From: Prorocentrum cordatum
Lineage: Eukaryota > Sar > Dinophyceae > Prorocentrales > Prorocentraceae
Length of the DNA: 64,000 bases
Direction of reading: 5' to 3'
Assembly: GCA_963575745.1 (NCBI GenBank)
Contig: CAUYUJ010014363.1
Coordinates: 62,001 to 126,000 of the forward strand
How positions within the stretch are numbered: the stretch's first letter is position 1; each line of letters starts with the position of its first letter. Position numbers and translations under genes: made by a program. Positions 22,070 through 32,290 of this stretch are shown here, in pieces. The notes beneath the pieces are model-generated. The model ran no database searches. It was not told the DNA's origin and saw only the letters and a list, made by a program, of their open reading frames with translations.

Positions 22070-22290
22070 CTCAACAGGGGAACACAAAGTGGCATAAACA
22101 TAAAAACGCGGAGGTCCGCGCGGATTTCTCGGATCGGCGCTGGGGCCCCCCGGCGGCGCCTCCAGAGCCGCCCCTGGCGCCGCCCCTGGCGCGCTCCGCG
22201 CGCCAGGGAGGGGGGTCCAGTGCCGATCCGAGATCTCCGCGCGGACCTTCGAGTTTTTATGTGTATGTCACTTTCTGTTCCCCTACTCAA
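22070..22290. repeat. GC-rich fold-back element, copy 2
   Basis: Arms of about 75-80 bp. The left arm has AGGGGAACACAAAGTGGCAT, CATAAAAAC, GGAGGTCCGCGCGGA, TCTCGGATCGGC. The right arm read backwards has AGGGGAACAGAAAGTGACAT, CATAAAAAC, GAAGGTCCGCGCGGA, TCTCGGATCGGC. The loop contains the same nested palindrome CTGGCGCG-CTC-CGCGCGCCAG (about 22186-22206) as copy 1. Confidence 0.93.
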
Positions 22291-23065
22291 CACGTCAAGG
22301 GCTCCCAACTTCGCGCGTGGCGCTGCGCGAAGCGAAAGTGCGAATAATTTTCGCGCTCTCGCGCCGCCCGCCCAGGAGAGAGGAGGAGGCTGAGGAGGAA
22401 TCGGAGCCGAACCGCGAGGCGTGAATACCTTCGCGCCCTCGAGGGCGCCCTTGACATGTAGGCTGAACACGTGGGTCCAACGCGATACATTCGCCAAAAC
22501 ATGTGGTCCAACACGTGGAGCCAACACACAACGTATTGCCACGGACGTCTCGAACACGGCACGTGCTGCGTTTCAAAACGCGCGTTTCGAGGCAACTAGG
22601 CTCGGCGCGCCACCCTTGCAGACGTGCTGAAGCGGATTATTGCGTGGCTGTCTGGCCATGCAGAAGCCCGAGACGGCGGGTGAACAACGAGGCGAATGTC
22701 GCGCTGGTCTTTTTGTTTATCTTTCGCTCCTGGCAAACAACACATCCGCACGAAATTCACCTCTAGATCCGGAACGCAATTTTCCGGGACACTCAGGGCC
22801 CATCCTATTGTTTTCCGAACGAAATCCGCTCTGCGATGTTGGCGCCATGAGATGTCACCATCTCCCAGAGAAAAGGTAAGTCTGCAAATCAACATCTCCC
22901 AGAGAGCAGCCAAGTTAATACATAAAACAACAGTGCTCTCAAGAACAATCCAGTCACTCGCTGTCCAAACGATGGAACATGCTAACTGTTCTAAGCGAAA
23001 TATAACTGAGCTATGACTCCCGCTGGCTCTTAATACCTAAGCTGGGCCTTGAAGCAGGAGACCGA
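22291..23065. other. Unassigned sequence
   Basis: No gene or clear repeat, apart from ACGTGGGTCCAAC / ATGTGGTCCAAC / ACGTGGAGCCAAC words at 22468-22525. Confidence 0.4.
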
Positions 23066-23067
23066 AA

Positions 23068-23285
23068 AGGGGGAAACAAGGGAAGGGCAGCGGTATGGGC
23101 ACCCTGACATGCGACGCCCTGATTCTTTCAATGCAGAGGGACCCTGGAAGTCCCGACCGACCCTTTCCCCGGAACCGGTTTTTCATCCTGAGCTGTTTTG
23201 TTGACGGCCCCGAGGACCGGCAAAGGCCCCCAAAAGCCGAAAATGGTCAGAAAACTCCCGTCCGACACCGTGTCTGGGAAGGCGA
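23068..23285. repeat. Dispersed 200-bp repeat, copy 2
   Basis: See 16812-17050 for the shared words. This copy also carries CCCGAGGACCGGCAAAGGCC and GCCGAAAATGG, which match copy 3 more closely. Confidence 0.8.
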
Positions 23286-23384
23286 CACCATGTCTGGGAA
23301 GGCGACACCAAACAAAAAATCTTCTTTACGACGACAGCATGCCTGGGAAGGCCCCGCGCGGACGGGCGCCGACGGCCAAGGATG

Positions 23385-23484
23385 NNNNNNNNNNNNNNNN
23401 NNNNNNNNNNNNNNNNNNNNNNNNNNNNNNNNNNNNNNNNNNNNNNNNNNNNNNNNNNNNNNNNNNNNNNNNNNNNNNNNNNNN
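23385..23484. other. Assembly gap, 100 N
   Basis: Exactly 100 Ns, the usual placeholder for a gap of unknown size. The right edge enters a (GAG)n tract, a likely cause of the break. Confidence 0.99.
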
Positions 23485-23905
23485 GAGGAGGAGGAGGAGG
23501 AGGAGGAGGAGAAGAAGAGGGGGAGGCGGAGGAGGAAACACAATAATACTTATACTAATATTAATAATAATAATAATACTAATACTAATAATAATACTAA
23601 TACTAATACTATTACTAATAATAATAATAATAGTAGTAGTAATAATAATGATAAGAATAAGGATAGTATCAATATTAATAATAAGAATAATAATAATAAT
23701 AGTAATGATAATAATAATACGAATGATAATAAGAATCGTAGTAATAATGATAATAAGAATGATGATGATAATAATAATGATGATAATAATACTCATCATG
23801 ATACGAATAACAATACTAATAATAAATAAAAAGACAAATAAGAATAATAATAATCATAAGAAGAAGAATAAGACGAATACTAAGGGGAAAAAGAAGAAGA
23901 GGAAT
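23485..23905. repeat. (GGA)n then (AAT)n microsatellite
   Basis: GAG trinucleotides to about 23535, followed by about 290 bp of AAT/ATA trinucleotides with sporadic G, then an A/G-rich stretch. The change from GC-rich to AT-rich simple sequence is abrupt. Confidence 0.93.
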
Positions 23906-24022
23906 AAGACGAAGAAGCGCGGGAGGATGATGAGGCGGAGGAACGCCACTGGCCGAGGAGGGGCTGGGCCGTCGCCACCTCGTCGGTCACCTCAGTCGGC
24001 CTGGGCTCGCGCGCAGCGCGCC

Positions 24023-24836
24023 ATGGGCGCCGCAGCCGCGGCAGCAGGAGCCGCCATTCCCACCGCGCCCAGGTCAAAAGAAGAAGCCTGGCAGCGCCCC
24101 GCCAGGACCCAGCGCGGCAAGGACAGGCTGCTCATCAGGCTGGCGGCCGCCGCCAGCAGGCTGGAGCAGCACCACAGCGCTCAGCAGCCTCAGAGCCACC
24201 AGCTGCACGCCATGACGCAGAGCTGGAAGCAGCAGCAGCCCCGCGGCGCCTCGAGGGAAAGGTGGTCAGGAGCAGGGACCACACACCCCGAGTCGTCGCA
24301 GCGCGGCGCAGGGCAAAGGTGGACAGGAGCAGGGCCCACAGCCCAGGCGCCAGCGCGAGGCCCAGGGGAGAAGGTGGTCAGGAGCAGGGACCACACACCC
24401 TGGGCCTGCTGTTGGGGAGCAACCATGGCCGCGGCGGAGATCAGGGCCCAAGGGCAAGAGCTCCTGGAGCCGCTCAGAGCCCAGGAAGAAGGCCGCCTTT
24501 TACATCCAGGAGCACACTCTCAGTAAGAAGCAGCAGGCCATCGCCGACTCCGTGCTCGAGCTCCCGCATTCCATATCCCGCGACCGCGAATCCTTCGGCC
24601 CCCCGCCAGAGGACCCCGACATGAGGAAGCTGTGGGCGAGGAACCTCCAACAGAGGCTCGGTCGAGCCGCTGATCAGACCAATGGCGCGCAGTCCGCCAA
24701 GGTTGACGCCAGCAAACTCATAACGGAGGCTTCGGTTATCAAGGGCATGCTCGCGATGGCCACTGACCCACATGTTCGGCTACAACAATACCGATATCAG
24801 ATCGACGCGCTGGCAAAAGAGCAGAAAGACACCTAA
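24023..24836 (+). pseudogene. Element A ORF1, N-terminal part
   Basis: The candidate start is ATG 24023 (GCGCC before it, G after it). The first frame has an Ala-rich start, then a Gln/Leu-rich segment (RLAAAASRLEQHH, MTQSWKQQQ). The coding then moves to another frame that carries two copies of GKGGQEQGP (24258-24350), encoded by a 56-bp direct repeat; a third DNA copy at 24368-24400 reads GEGGQEQGP in a different frame. A coherent frame resumes before 24423 and continues as AAFYIQEHTLSKKQQ and LWARNLQQRLG to TAA 24834-24836. The next segment lies in another frame with natural-looking continuation, so I read the TAA as the result of a one-base indel. Function unknown beyond membership in ORF1. 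Confidence 0.55.
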
Positions 24837-24841
24837 GAGAA

Positions 24842-26540
24842 AAAAGAGAATATTTGCAGACCAAGGCCGATGCCAACACCCAGCTCATCGCAAACTTGGA
24901 GCGCCCCGTCACGGATGTCAAGCTCGAGATTGCCGCCGAAGCCGACACGGACTGCGAAGCTGACTCTGAGGATGACCAAAAGCAGTACGAACCTAAGAGA
25001 CCCAACGCCCCATTTCGTCGTCGCGCCAGTCGAGAGCCTCCATCCTCGCGCTCGAGAAGGCCGACCTCACCATCAAACAGCATCGCTGAGCAGCTCAGGC
25101 AGAAGGATGAGGAAGCGCGCCGAGAATGGAGGAGCCACGTCAAAATCGCCAACGCCGAGCTCCGCAAAAAGACCGAAGAGTACGAGGAGGAGGTCGAAGC
25201 CATGCGCCAGTGCTTCGCAGAGATGAAGATGCAAAGCCGCGACAGGCTCGTGCACCACGAGCAGGAGCTCTCCAAGACGGCTCTGAACGCCACGGAACAA
25301 GCCGCATCAAGGAACAAGGAGGCACTCCGCCGCCAAGAAGCACAACAAGAGCGCGTGTTCCAGCAGCGGGAAGAGCTCGTCCGTCAGGTATACGCCGGGA
25401 GGATGCAGCAGGAAACGCAAAGGATGGAGAACCACGAGCGTGCGATGAGATACGACCTACAGCATCAGAAGCTCACCTACGAGCAGAAGCGCCAGGAGGC
25501 CTACTACATGCTCGACGCCATCCGCGCGGAAACGGCCACCCAGACCAGCACCGCAACTCCCTCCGGGGAAGCAGCCCGCCAGCAAGCACAGAGTGAACAA
25601 CTCCATCGTGAGTGCGATCGCCTGCAGCGCGAGGGCCAGAGGATAGAGAAGATGAACCAGGACCTCCACCTCGAGGAGCAGGCCGCGCATGCCATGGCAG
25701 CCCAGGAGATGCACAGAACAAAAAACATATATTATAAAAAATGCCGAGCAGATCGCGGGGGCCCAAGCGGACCTAAAGCGAGAGGGGATCCACCAAGAGC
25801 AAGTGATTCAGCAGCAGACGGTCATCGCGGCCACGCAGCTCTTGGAGGAGCACTCCGCGGTCCAGAGGGAGCGCGAGGTGGTCTACCAGCAGGCGGAGCT
25901 CCAGCTCAAGGCGCAGCGCCATATCCCCCCCCCCCCAAAAAAAAAAAACACGACCAGCCTGAAGCCAAGGAAGCAGCGCACCAACGAGCAACCCTACAGC
26001 ACCAGCTCTTCTTCAACGAGGTCCAGGCCCTCCAGCGACAGCTGCAGCACAGGACCGAGCATGACCAGCACCAACGCGAGCAGTTCCTGGAGAGATACGG
26101 CCAGCACGAGGCGGAGATACACCAGCAGCAGCAGATCGCCAACACTGAGCTACGAGCCGCACTGGCACAGCGACAATCACAGGAAGAGCATCACCGCGAA
26201 CAGCTGGTCCGACAGCAGGAAGAGCACCGCGTACACCAAGCACTCCTTGAGAAGACCTTGCGGGAGCAGCTCGACAGTATTGCGCCCAGGATCGACACAG
26301 ACATGCTCGACAGCGTCGCCAGCGCCTTCACCACGGAAACCGAAAAGCAAAATATGCAAGCCCAAGCTGACGATGAGGAGACCCGCCAGCGGGACAACAT
26401 GCGCTCCGCTCTCCACGCCATCGCCCCGTCGCACGAGTTCGACTACGACGTGGCCCGCGAACCGTACTACGCCGAGCTCGACCAGATGGCAACCCAGAAG
26501 ATGGCAGCACTTCGTGGCGCTCCCTCATCATCAGGATCTT
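24842..26540 (+). pseudogene. Element A ORF1, long coiled coil
   Basis: About 560 codons extremely rich in Gln, Glu, Arg and Ala with heptad-like spacing, e.g. RQEAQQERVFQQREELVRQ and MRYDLQHQKLTYEQKRQEA. Coiled-coil ORF1 proteins of LINEs trimerise and coat the element RNA; that role is inferred. The frame used from 24842 is left at an A6 run near 25719-25724, the coiled coil continues in the next frame (ADLKREGIHQEQVIQQQ, LLEEHSAVQREREVVYQQA), and the original frame returns at a C11-A10 run (25922-25948). The coiled-coil character is seamless if both shifts are allowed, so the two shifts compensate. The open frame runs unbroken to 27172, but after about 26670 it is the wrong phase. Confidence 0.7.
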
Positions 26541-26559
26541 CGAAAGGTTTGACGTCGCC

Positions 26560-26640
26560 CTTCTACTGCAGCCTCTGCCAGATCTGCGGTAACTACACCA
26601 GCTGCAAGACGGAGATCATCAGGTGCAGGCACTGCGGGAG
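26560..26640 (+). pseudogene. Element A ORF1 zinc-ribbon motif
   Basis: In the coiled-coil frame, CSLCQICG (Cys codons from 26567) and CRHCG (26624-26638) give two CxxC knuckles 13-17 residues apart, a zinc-ribbon-like pattern. LINE ORF1 proteins often carry zinc knuckles for nucleic-acid binding, though usually of the CCHC type. A switch to the Pro-rich frame follows at about 26650-26700. Confidence 0.5.
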
Positions 26641-26669
26641 CGAGAGCATCGACGACCGCTCCGCGATCT

Positions 26670-27590
26670 CGGCCACAACGGTACGTACCCAACGACGCAG
26701 GAGCTCGACCAGGTCGCCAATCTGCACAACAAACCGAAGCCGCAAGCTCCAGCACAGCGGTCACCGCCACTCCCACCACCAGCGATGCCACCATCGCAAC
26801 AACTCTACCCCTTCATCGACCTCGTATCCCCAACGGAAGCCGCTCCGGCGCCAGCGGCGGGAGACGGAACGCCCACGAAGACCCCGAAGATGCACGAAAG
26901 CTTCTTGGCTGCGACGCCCACCCCACTCCACACACGACACGCAGACGACCAGAGCTTCGACGACCCCAACGACCGCGACCTCGGCGACCCGACGCACGCG
27001 CCGACAGTCCAGGCGTCGCCGACCCCAGCTGACGAGCAACCGACTCCAGGTGCTCCCTGGGGGGCAGGACCCTTCCTGCCCCCCCGACCCCCATGGCCGT
27101 CCCCCCACCGCGGCCACAGTCCGCGCCGCTCCCCGACGATCCCGACTCCCCACGACCCTTCCGACCGACTAACGCACAGACCACCCTACTTGGGAAATCA
27201 AGCTCCCCCCCCACGTTCCCCTATCATGCTCGAAGTCGGCCCCCCCTTCGCACCCACCCAACCCTTCTCCCCGAAGCCACTTCCCGCGCGCTTCCACATC
27301 GCCACCCCCGACCGAGCCAGATCTGCACCACCTTCGGCCCTCCGCAGGACAAGCGCCCACAGCAGGCCAGCGCGCAAGGTCCGCATCTTGGGCGACGGCG
27401 ACGGATTCGACAACCCAATGGACCGAAGGCGCTTCAACCCTGAGGGTCAGGAGGGCAGCTCGGGCTCAAGCTCGGACACGACAAAACTGAGCAGGACTCC
27501 CCCCGCTGGGGGGCGACTGGCCCAGCGGGGGAGTCCCACCACCACCTCGCCAGAAGACCGAGCACCTAGCCCGCTCAGAATGGCTATATG
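26670..27590 (+). pseudogene. Element A Pro-rich linker
   Basis: The frame that becomes coherent here reads TQELDQVANLHNKPK, then about 300 residues rich in Pro, Ser, Thr and Ala, with an ordered-looking island KVRILGDGDGFDNPMDRR (27376-27430). It ends around 27590, after which no frame stands out. It has no recognisable domain and is probably a disordered linker between ORF1 and the enzymatic part. Confidence 0.45.
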
Positions 27591-28535
27591 TAGCTACCTG
27601 CTCATCGGAGCAACCACTGAGCCCCAGCAGACATGCTGTGCGACCCGTGCGGTGCCAGCCACTCAGCGACAGGCCCCGACGCGTTTACAGCCGCGCGCTC
27701 CACTCGGTGGCCCGCCGACCGCCTCAGCGGTGTTCGCCTGTGGGTTAGCACACCGCGCGACGCCAGCGGCAGGACAACCTAGCACATCACAACCAGCGAC
27801 AGCGACACAAAAAACTACAACCCATAAAAAGACTAGCTTCAGCACTACCAGCGAGTGGGTAATCTACTCAGCCGCGGCGCCTTGGGATCAGGACCGCGCC
27901 CCTGGCAGCTCGCAGGCACCAGCAACCATGATTGCACCAACCGTCGGACCCAGGGCCATCCCCTCGGCCGACCACCGCAGTGCAACAACAACCCCACCAG
28001 GGCGGCCAGCGAGGCCAGACGGGGCAAGCCCCCATCGACCCGACCGACCCGCTCTCCAGAGACGAGCCCAACAGAGGGCGAACCAGGCGACCAGCCAATT
28101 TGGCTCTAAGGCGCCGAACCTTTTTTCTCCAGAAGGGCCCGCCGAGGCGCCCCACCAGGAGGCCCACCGACGACAGCAGCAGCAAGGCCTGCAGCAGCCG
28201 CCGCAGCAAGCAAGGACTGCAGCCACCTGAGGAGCAGCACCAAGACTTACTCCACAGGCCCCTGTCAGCTGGACCTCGGAGACCCCCCGAGGCCAGCCTG
28301 CCAGCTCCGCCATATTCATCCTCAAGAGAGCCCCCCCCAGGACCTCAGACGGCCCACCAGAGGCCAAGATTACCGACGCCTCAGAACCAACAGCGGCGCC
28401 ACTGCTGATGCCTTAGATGCGCCGCGAAGACGCGGCGCAGACGCCAAGAGGCGTCGACGCAGCACCGCCCGCCCCTGCGGCCGCGAACTGTATAGACCCA
28501 CGAGAGATCCACGACATCGAAGCGACCTGCCTTGA
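27590..28535 (+). other. Element A middle, phase unclear
   Basis: The region is GC-rich with Pro/Gln/Ser-rich frames in several phases (for example 27932-28408), but none has a recognisable motif. A CDPCGASH word near 27637 could be the start of a Cys motif. Stops occur in all frames, including TGA 28533-28535 just before the RNase H frame. It may hold the ORF1/ORF2 junction. Confidence 0.35.
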
Positions 28536-28556
28536 CACCCAGCAAACAAACAGGGG

Positions 28557-29642
28557 ATGCGCCAGGCAACCCTTTCGCTCGCGCACCTCTGCCATCCCAC
28601 CCCCCCCCCACCCCCCCCAACATCGACGCGCCCGACCGACGCCCAAGCGCCACCTCTCACCACCGGCCAGCGCCCTCCACTGGCGAGAGGGAAGGCCACT
28701 CAACCCTTCAGAGCCACCAGCGTCAGGCGTCCAGCACCACCCGCCCAGCCAACGACAGAGCCCGCCACGCCACCCCTACCGCTTCAGCAGCGTAGAGTGC
28801 ACTTCGACGAGCGACCTACCATCCGACAAACGATCCAGCAAACTCCACCTCCCGACCTCACCTTTGACTTCTGCGACGAGAGCCTCAACGAGCTAGCCGA
28901 CTACATGCTCCGTCACTACCCACAGCGACCACTCCAGGAAGGAGCAAAGATCCACCTCTTCACGGACGGCTCCAAAAATCCGAGGCAGCCGAGCGACGAC
29001 GCCTGGTCCGTGGTGATCGTCGGTGACGACAACCACGGCTTCAGCTACCAGGGGGCCATCGTCGGAAAGCACAAGAGCGGCACCGATATCGCCCTCAAGG
29101 ACAACAGCGACCACGAGACGACCTCCACGACCGTCGAGATCACTGCCCTAATATGGGCTCTCGCCTGGGTGACCCACTACAACCCCGACCACATCACCAC
29201 GATATCCACGGACTCGCTCGGCGCCCTGCAGCTCCCGAAGAGGCTCGCCTTCACCGTTCATGACCCTAAACTCGTCAGGACTCTCTGCATCCTCTACGAC
29301 ATGGTCAGCCAGAAAGTAAACCTGCAGCACGCCCACGCCCACGACCACAACCCGTGGAACGAGGTTGCTGACGCCGCCGCCAACCACGGACGTCTTCGAG
29401 CAGTTCCAGTGCCCCAGCCAGAGTGGGCAAGCATCATGGACGGCGCATCCCAGCGGGACTGGGAGTTCCTGCTCGACGCGGACCCCAACGCCCGGGAGGC
29501 CTACCCCGAATTCGGCCACGGCAGCCTCACAGCCAGCAGGGTCGAGACGACCGCCGAGGCTCGACACTTCCACAACCCCGCCGAGTCCAGCGGCAAGAAG
29601 ATCCAAGTCGAAATCAACATCGCGACCTTCAACATCCAGTAG
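28557..29642 (+). CDS. Element A RNase H domain protein, ends at first EEP motif
   Basis: 361 codons from ATG 28557; upstream stop TGA 28533. Residues 1-115 are Pro-rich. RNase H fold at about 130-280: FTDGS (Asp137), TTVEITALIWAL (Glu194), ISTDS (Asp219), NPWNEVADAAAN (Asp272), with His-rich HAHAHDH just before the last motif. All four acidic residues of type-1 RNase H are present, so the domain could be active; it would degrade RNA in the RNA-DNA hybrid. A 70-residue linker leads to INIATFNIQ, the first strand and motif of an EEP endonuclease, and then TAG 29640-29642. The same frame continues directly into the rest of the endonuclease, so the protein is probably RNase H fused to endonuclease, cut by one stop. 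Confidence 0.82.
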   Translation: MRQATLSLAHLCHPTPPPPPPTSTRPTDAQAPPLTTGQRPPLARGKATQPFRATSVRRPAPPAQPTTEPATPPLPLQQRRVHFDERPTIRQTIQQTPPPDLTFDFCDESLNELADYMLRHYPQRPLQEGAKIHLFTDGSKNPRQPSDDAWSVVIVGDDNHGFSYQGAIVGKHKSGTDIALKDNSDHETTSTTVEITALIWALAWVTHYNPDHITTISTDSLGALQLPKRLAFTVHDPKLVRTLCILYDMVSQKVNLQHAHAHDHNPWNEVADAAANHGRLRAVPVPQPEWASIMDGASQRDWEFLLDADPNAREAYPEFGHGSLTASRVETTAEARHFHNPAESSGKKIQVEINIATFNIQ

Positions 29643-30450
29643 GGCCGAGAGCCCAAGGAAGGATCAAAGCGAAGAAAAGATACTATCAATCAGCTTAAGT
29701 CCACGATGGCCTGCCTGTACGACGAGGACCTCCACATCATCGGAATCCAGGAGGCCAGGACGCCCTGGGGCGCGCGCGACGCAGGACAGGATGACGATGC
29801 CAGATGCGCCAACGCCAACAGCTACCACATCATCTCTAGCGGCCACATGGGATTCAACTACGGCTGCGAGCTGCACGTCCTGCTCAGCAAGCCTTACGGC
29901 AAGAGCGGCAAGAAGGAGCTCTACTTTAAAACCGACAACCAGTTCACCGCCATCGAAAAGGACCCCCGGCTCCTTATCGTCCGCGTCACTGCCCCTGGCT
30001 TCAACCACGTGCTTGCCGTCGCCCACGCCCCGCATTCGAAGGCCCTCGAGACCGAAAAGGTTCGCTACTGGAAGCGCTCACGGAGACCACCGAACAGTAC
30101 CAAGTGAGCATCATCTTCTTCGACGCAAGCGCCAGGACAGGTAACATCACCAGCACGGCCATTGGCGACCAGGGCTTCAAGCAAAACGAGGATCCCGACG
30201 GCCGCCGCCTCCACGAGCTTCTCCTGCCCAACCACCTAGCGGCCGCCAATGCCTTCGTCAGCCACGGACCCGAGCACTACACCTGGCACTCGGGCAAGGA
30301 CCCCCACCGCATCGACTACGTCATCATCCCCAAGAGCTACATCGACTCAATCGAAGGGTGCTCCGTGCTCTGCGGCATCGACGGCGGCCAGGACCCAGAA
30401 ACCAAAGACGACCACTACCCCGTCAAGCTGCAGCTCGCCTATCAGATCGT
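29643..30450 (+). pseudogene. Element A EEP (APE-type) endonuclease
   Basis: Nicks target DNA to prime reverse transcription. In frame with the RNase H segment beyond the TAG: LHIIGIQEAR (catalytic Glu at 29751-29753), then LYFKTDNQFTAIEKDPRLL and HVLAVAHAPHS. A one-base loss near 30070 (inside TACTGGAAGCG) shifts the frame; reading on gives VSIIFFDASARTG (30107-30142), TWHSGKDPHRIDYVIIPK (30281-30334) and KDDHYPV, whose Asp-His pair (codons 103-104 of the frame from 30104) is the general catalytic His site. In the usual DFNA motif Asn is catalytic; here the position reads Ser (DASA), so activity is doubtful even with the frame intact. Confidence 0.78.
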
Positions 30451-32290
30451 CTCGTCCGTCACCAAAGGCGTCCAGAAGCTAGACGACAGCAAGCTTGCCG
30501 ACGAAGAATGCCGCGCAAAGTTCAGCCAGAAGCTCAACGCAGTCCAACACCCGTCGTGGGACACCAACCTCAACGAGCACCTCGCTACAGTCGCCGAGAA
30601 GATTACGGGGGCCGCATGCGAGTGCTTCCGCTCCCACGGCCGCACCCCACGCAAGCCCTACATCACCAAGCGCTCCTTCGCCATTCTGCGGGTTCGCCGC
30701 TCGCTACTCAAGACGGCACGGATCGCCAAGAAAAAACGGGATTGCCAGCCACTTTGGCGCAAAGAGGCTACGCTACACGGCCAAGCTCATTGCGAAGGAG
30801 GCTCTGCTGCCAGACCCCGCCGACGTGGGATTCTCGGCCGACCTCAGCGACTACGCGAAACTAGTGGCGGCCTCCCTCGCACTCAGCACTCCCAGCCTAG
30901 CGGCCAGCGCCGAGGCAACCGACGCAGCCAGCACCGTGGATAGCGCCCAGCACTACTTCGACGCCCTCGTTCAATTCCTCAGGACACCCAAGCCTATCCT
31001 CCAGAAGTGGATCACGAGAGAGCGCGACGCCTTCCTCGAGATGACCGCCGGCGAGATGGGCACCGCCATCGACGACCACGCCCCTCGAGAGGAGGCCTTG
31101 CGCGCCGGGCGACTCCTGGACTTCGGAGGACGGAAGCCCAAGAAGCCGCCGACGCCCACCATCCGCACCAACGACGACGGAAAGCCCCTCACGACGAAGA
31201 GCGAGATTGCCGACCACGCCCTGGCCTGCTACGGCAAAATTGAGCAGGCCATAGCCACGGATGCCGACGGGGTAGCCGCCGACTACAACAAGAGGACCTG
31301 CCACGAGGGGCCAGCACCGAATATCCAGAACATAATACCCAAGCACCAGCTGACCAGTCAGCTTGCCGCCGCCGAGCGAGGACGCCGAGGCGGCCCCGAC
31401 CCGCTCACCGACGACATGTCCAGAAGTGACCCCGAAGGGATGGCTCGTCTGCCCCACCCCGTCCAAGTCAAGATCCACTTCGAGAGCGCCGAGCCAATCG
31501 CCGCCAAGGGCGGGTACTCCACGTACTTCCACATGGGCCAGGGGGCCATGGAGCAGCAGAAATCCTATCGCGGCATCCTGTTCAATAACACCATCGGCAA
31601 GATGCATAGCAGCTTCCTCCGCTCCCGCGCAAAGGGCCTGCTACCCGAGCTCCTAGAAGCGACCCAGCGCGGCGCCCGACCCCAGATGGCAACGGACTTC
31701 ATCACCCACACCAGCCTGGCCTTCATCAGCGACTGCCAAAGGAGGTCACGATCCTGCAGCATCACCTTCCTGGACCTTAGGGAGGCCTTCCACTCAGTCA
31801 TCAGGGAGTTCTGCATGCAGCTGCCGACCTCCGCTGACGAGCTCAACGACCTCATCGAAAGCATCGACATCCCTGGCTTTCTCAGACCAGCGCTAAAGGA
31901 ACGACTCCAGCAGCCTGCTTACAATAACCAGCACATCGACGACGAGCACCTCTGCCACATGATCGCAGATCACCACACCTCCAACTGGATGACGGCCAAG
32001 AGCGCCAAGGACTACCAGCTGCCTCGGACCAGCACCCGACCTGGAGTGCCGTACTCAGACGTCGCCTTCAACATCCACTTCGCCATGATCGACCAGGCTG
32101 CCCCAGCGGAAGAGGCCCACGGCCAGCCGACAGGTGGTCGCGAGATCGAGGCCTGCAGCGACCCACTCTTCTCGGCGACCCCTCGCGACGGAAGCGCGCT
32201 CAGGAACATGTCCTTCGTCGACGACCTCACAGACTACAACGCCGCCGCAAACGCCAGCGACCTGATCAATGCGACGACCCTGGCGGCCAC
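30425..32290 (+). pseudogene. Element A reverse transcriptase, fingers and palm
   Basis: Copies element RNA into DNA. After the endonuclease a basic linker (SKRSFAILRVRRSLL-type) runs to an A6 run at 30731-30736, where the frame changes. The new frame is open for about 510 codons to 32290: KGGYSTYFHMGQGAMEQQKS and YRGILFNNTIGKMH (fingers), FLDLREAFHSV (motif A, Asp codon 31773), RPGVPYSDVAFNI (motif B, about 32038-32075) and FVDD (motif C, 32214-32225). Both palm aspartates are present. The SYRGI-NNTIGK block is characteristic of LINE reverse transcriptases. Just after motif C the frame shifts again. Confidence 0.85.

Noticed and set aside
26670-26700. A spliced intron at GGTACGTACC near 26682 to explain the frame change
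   Set aside because: A donor-like GTACGT is present but no matching acceptor gives a better frame; a simple indel explains it with fewer assumptions.
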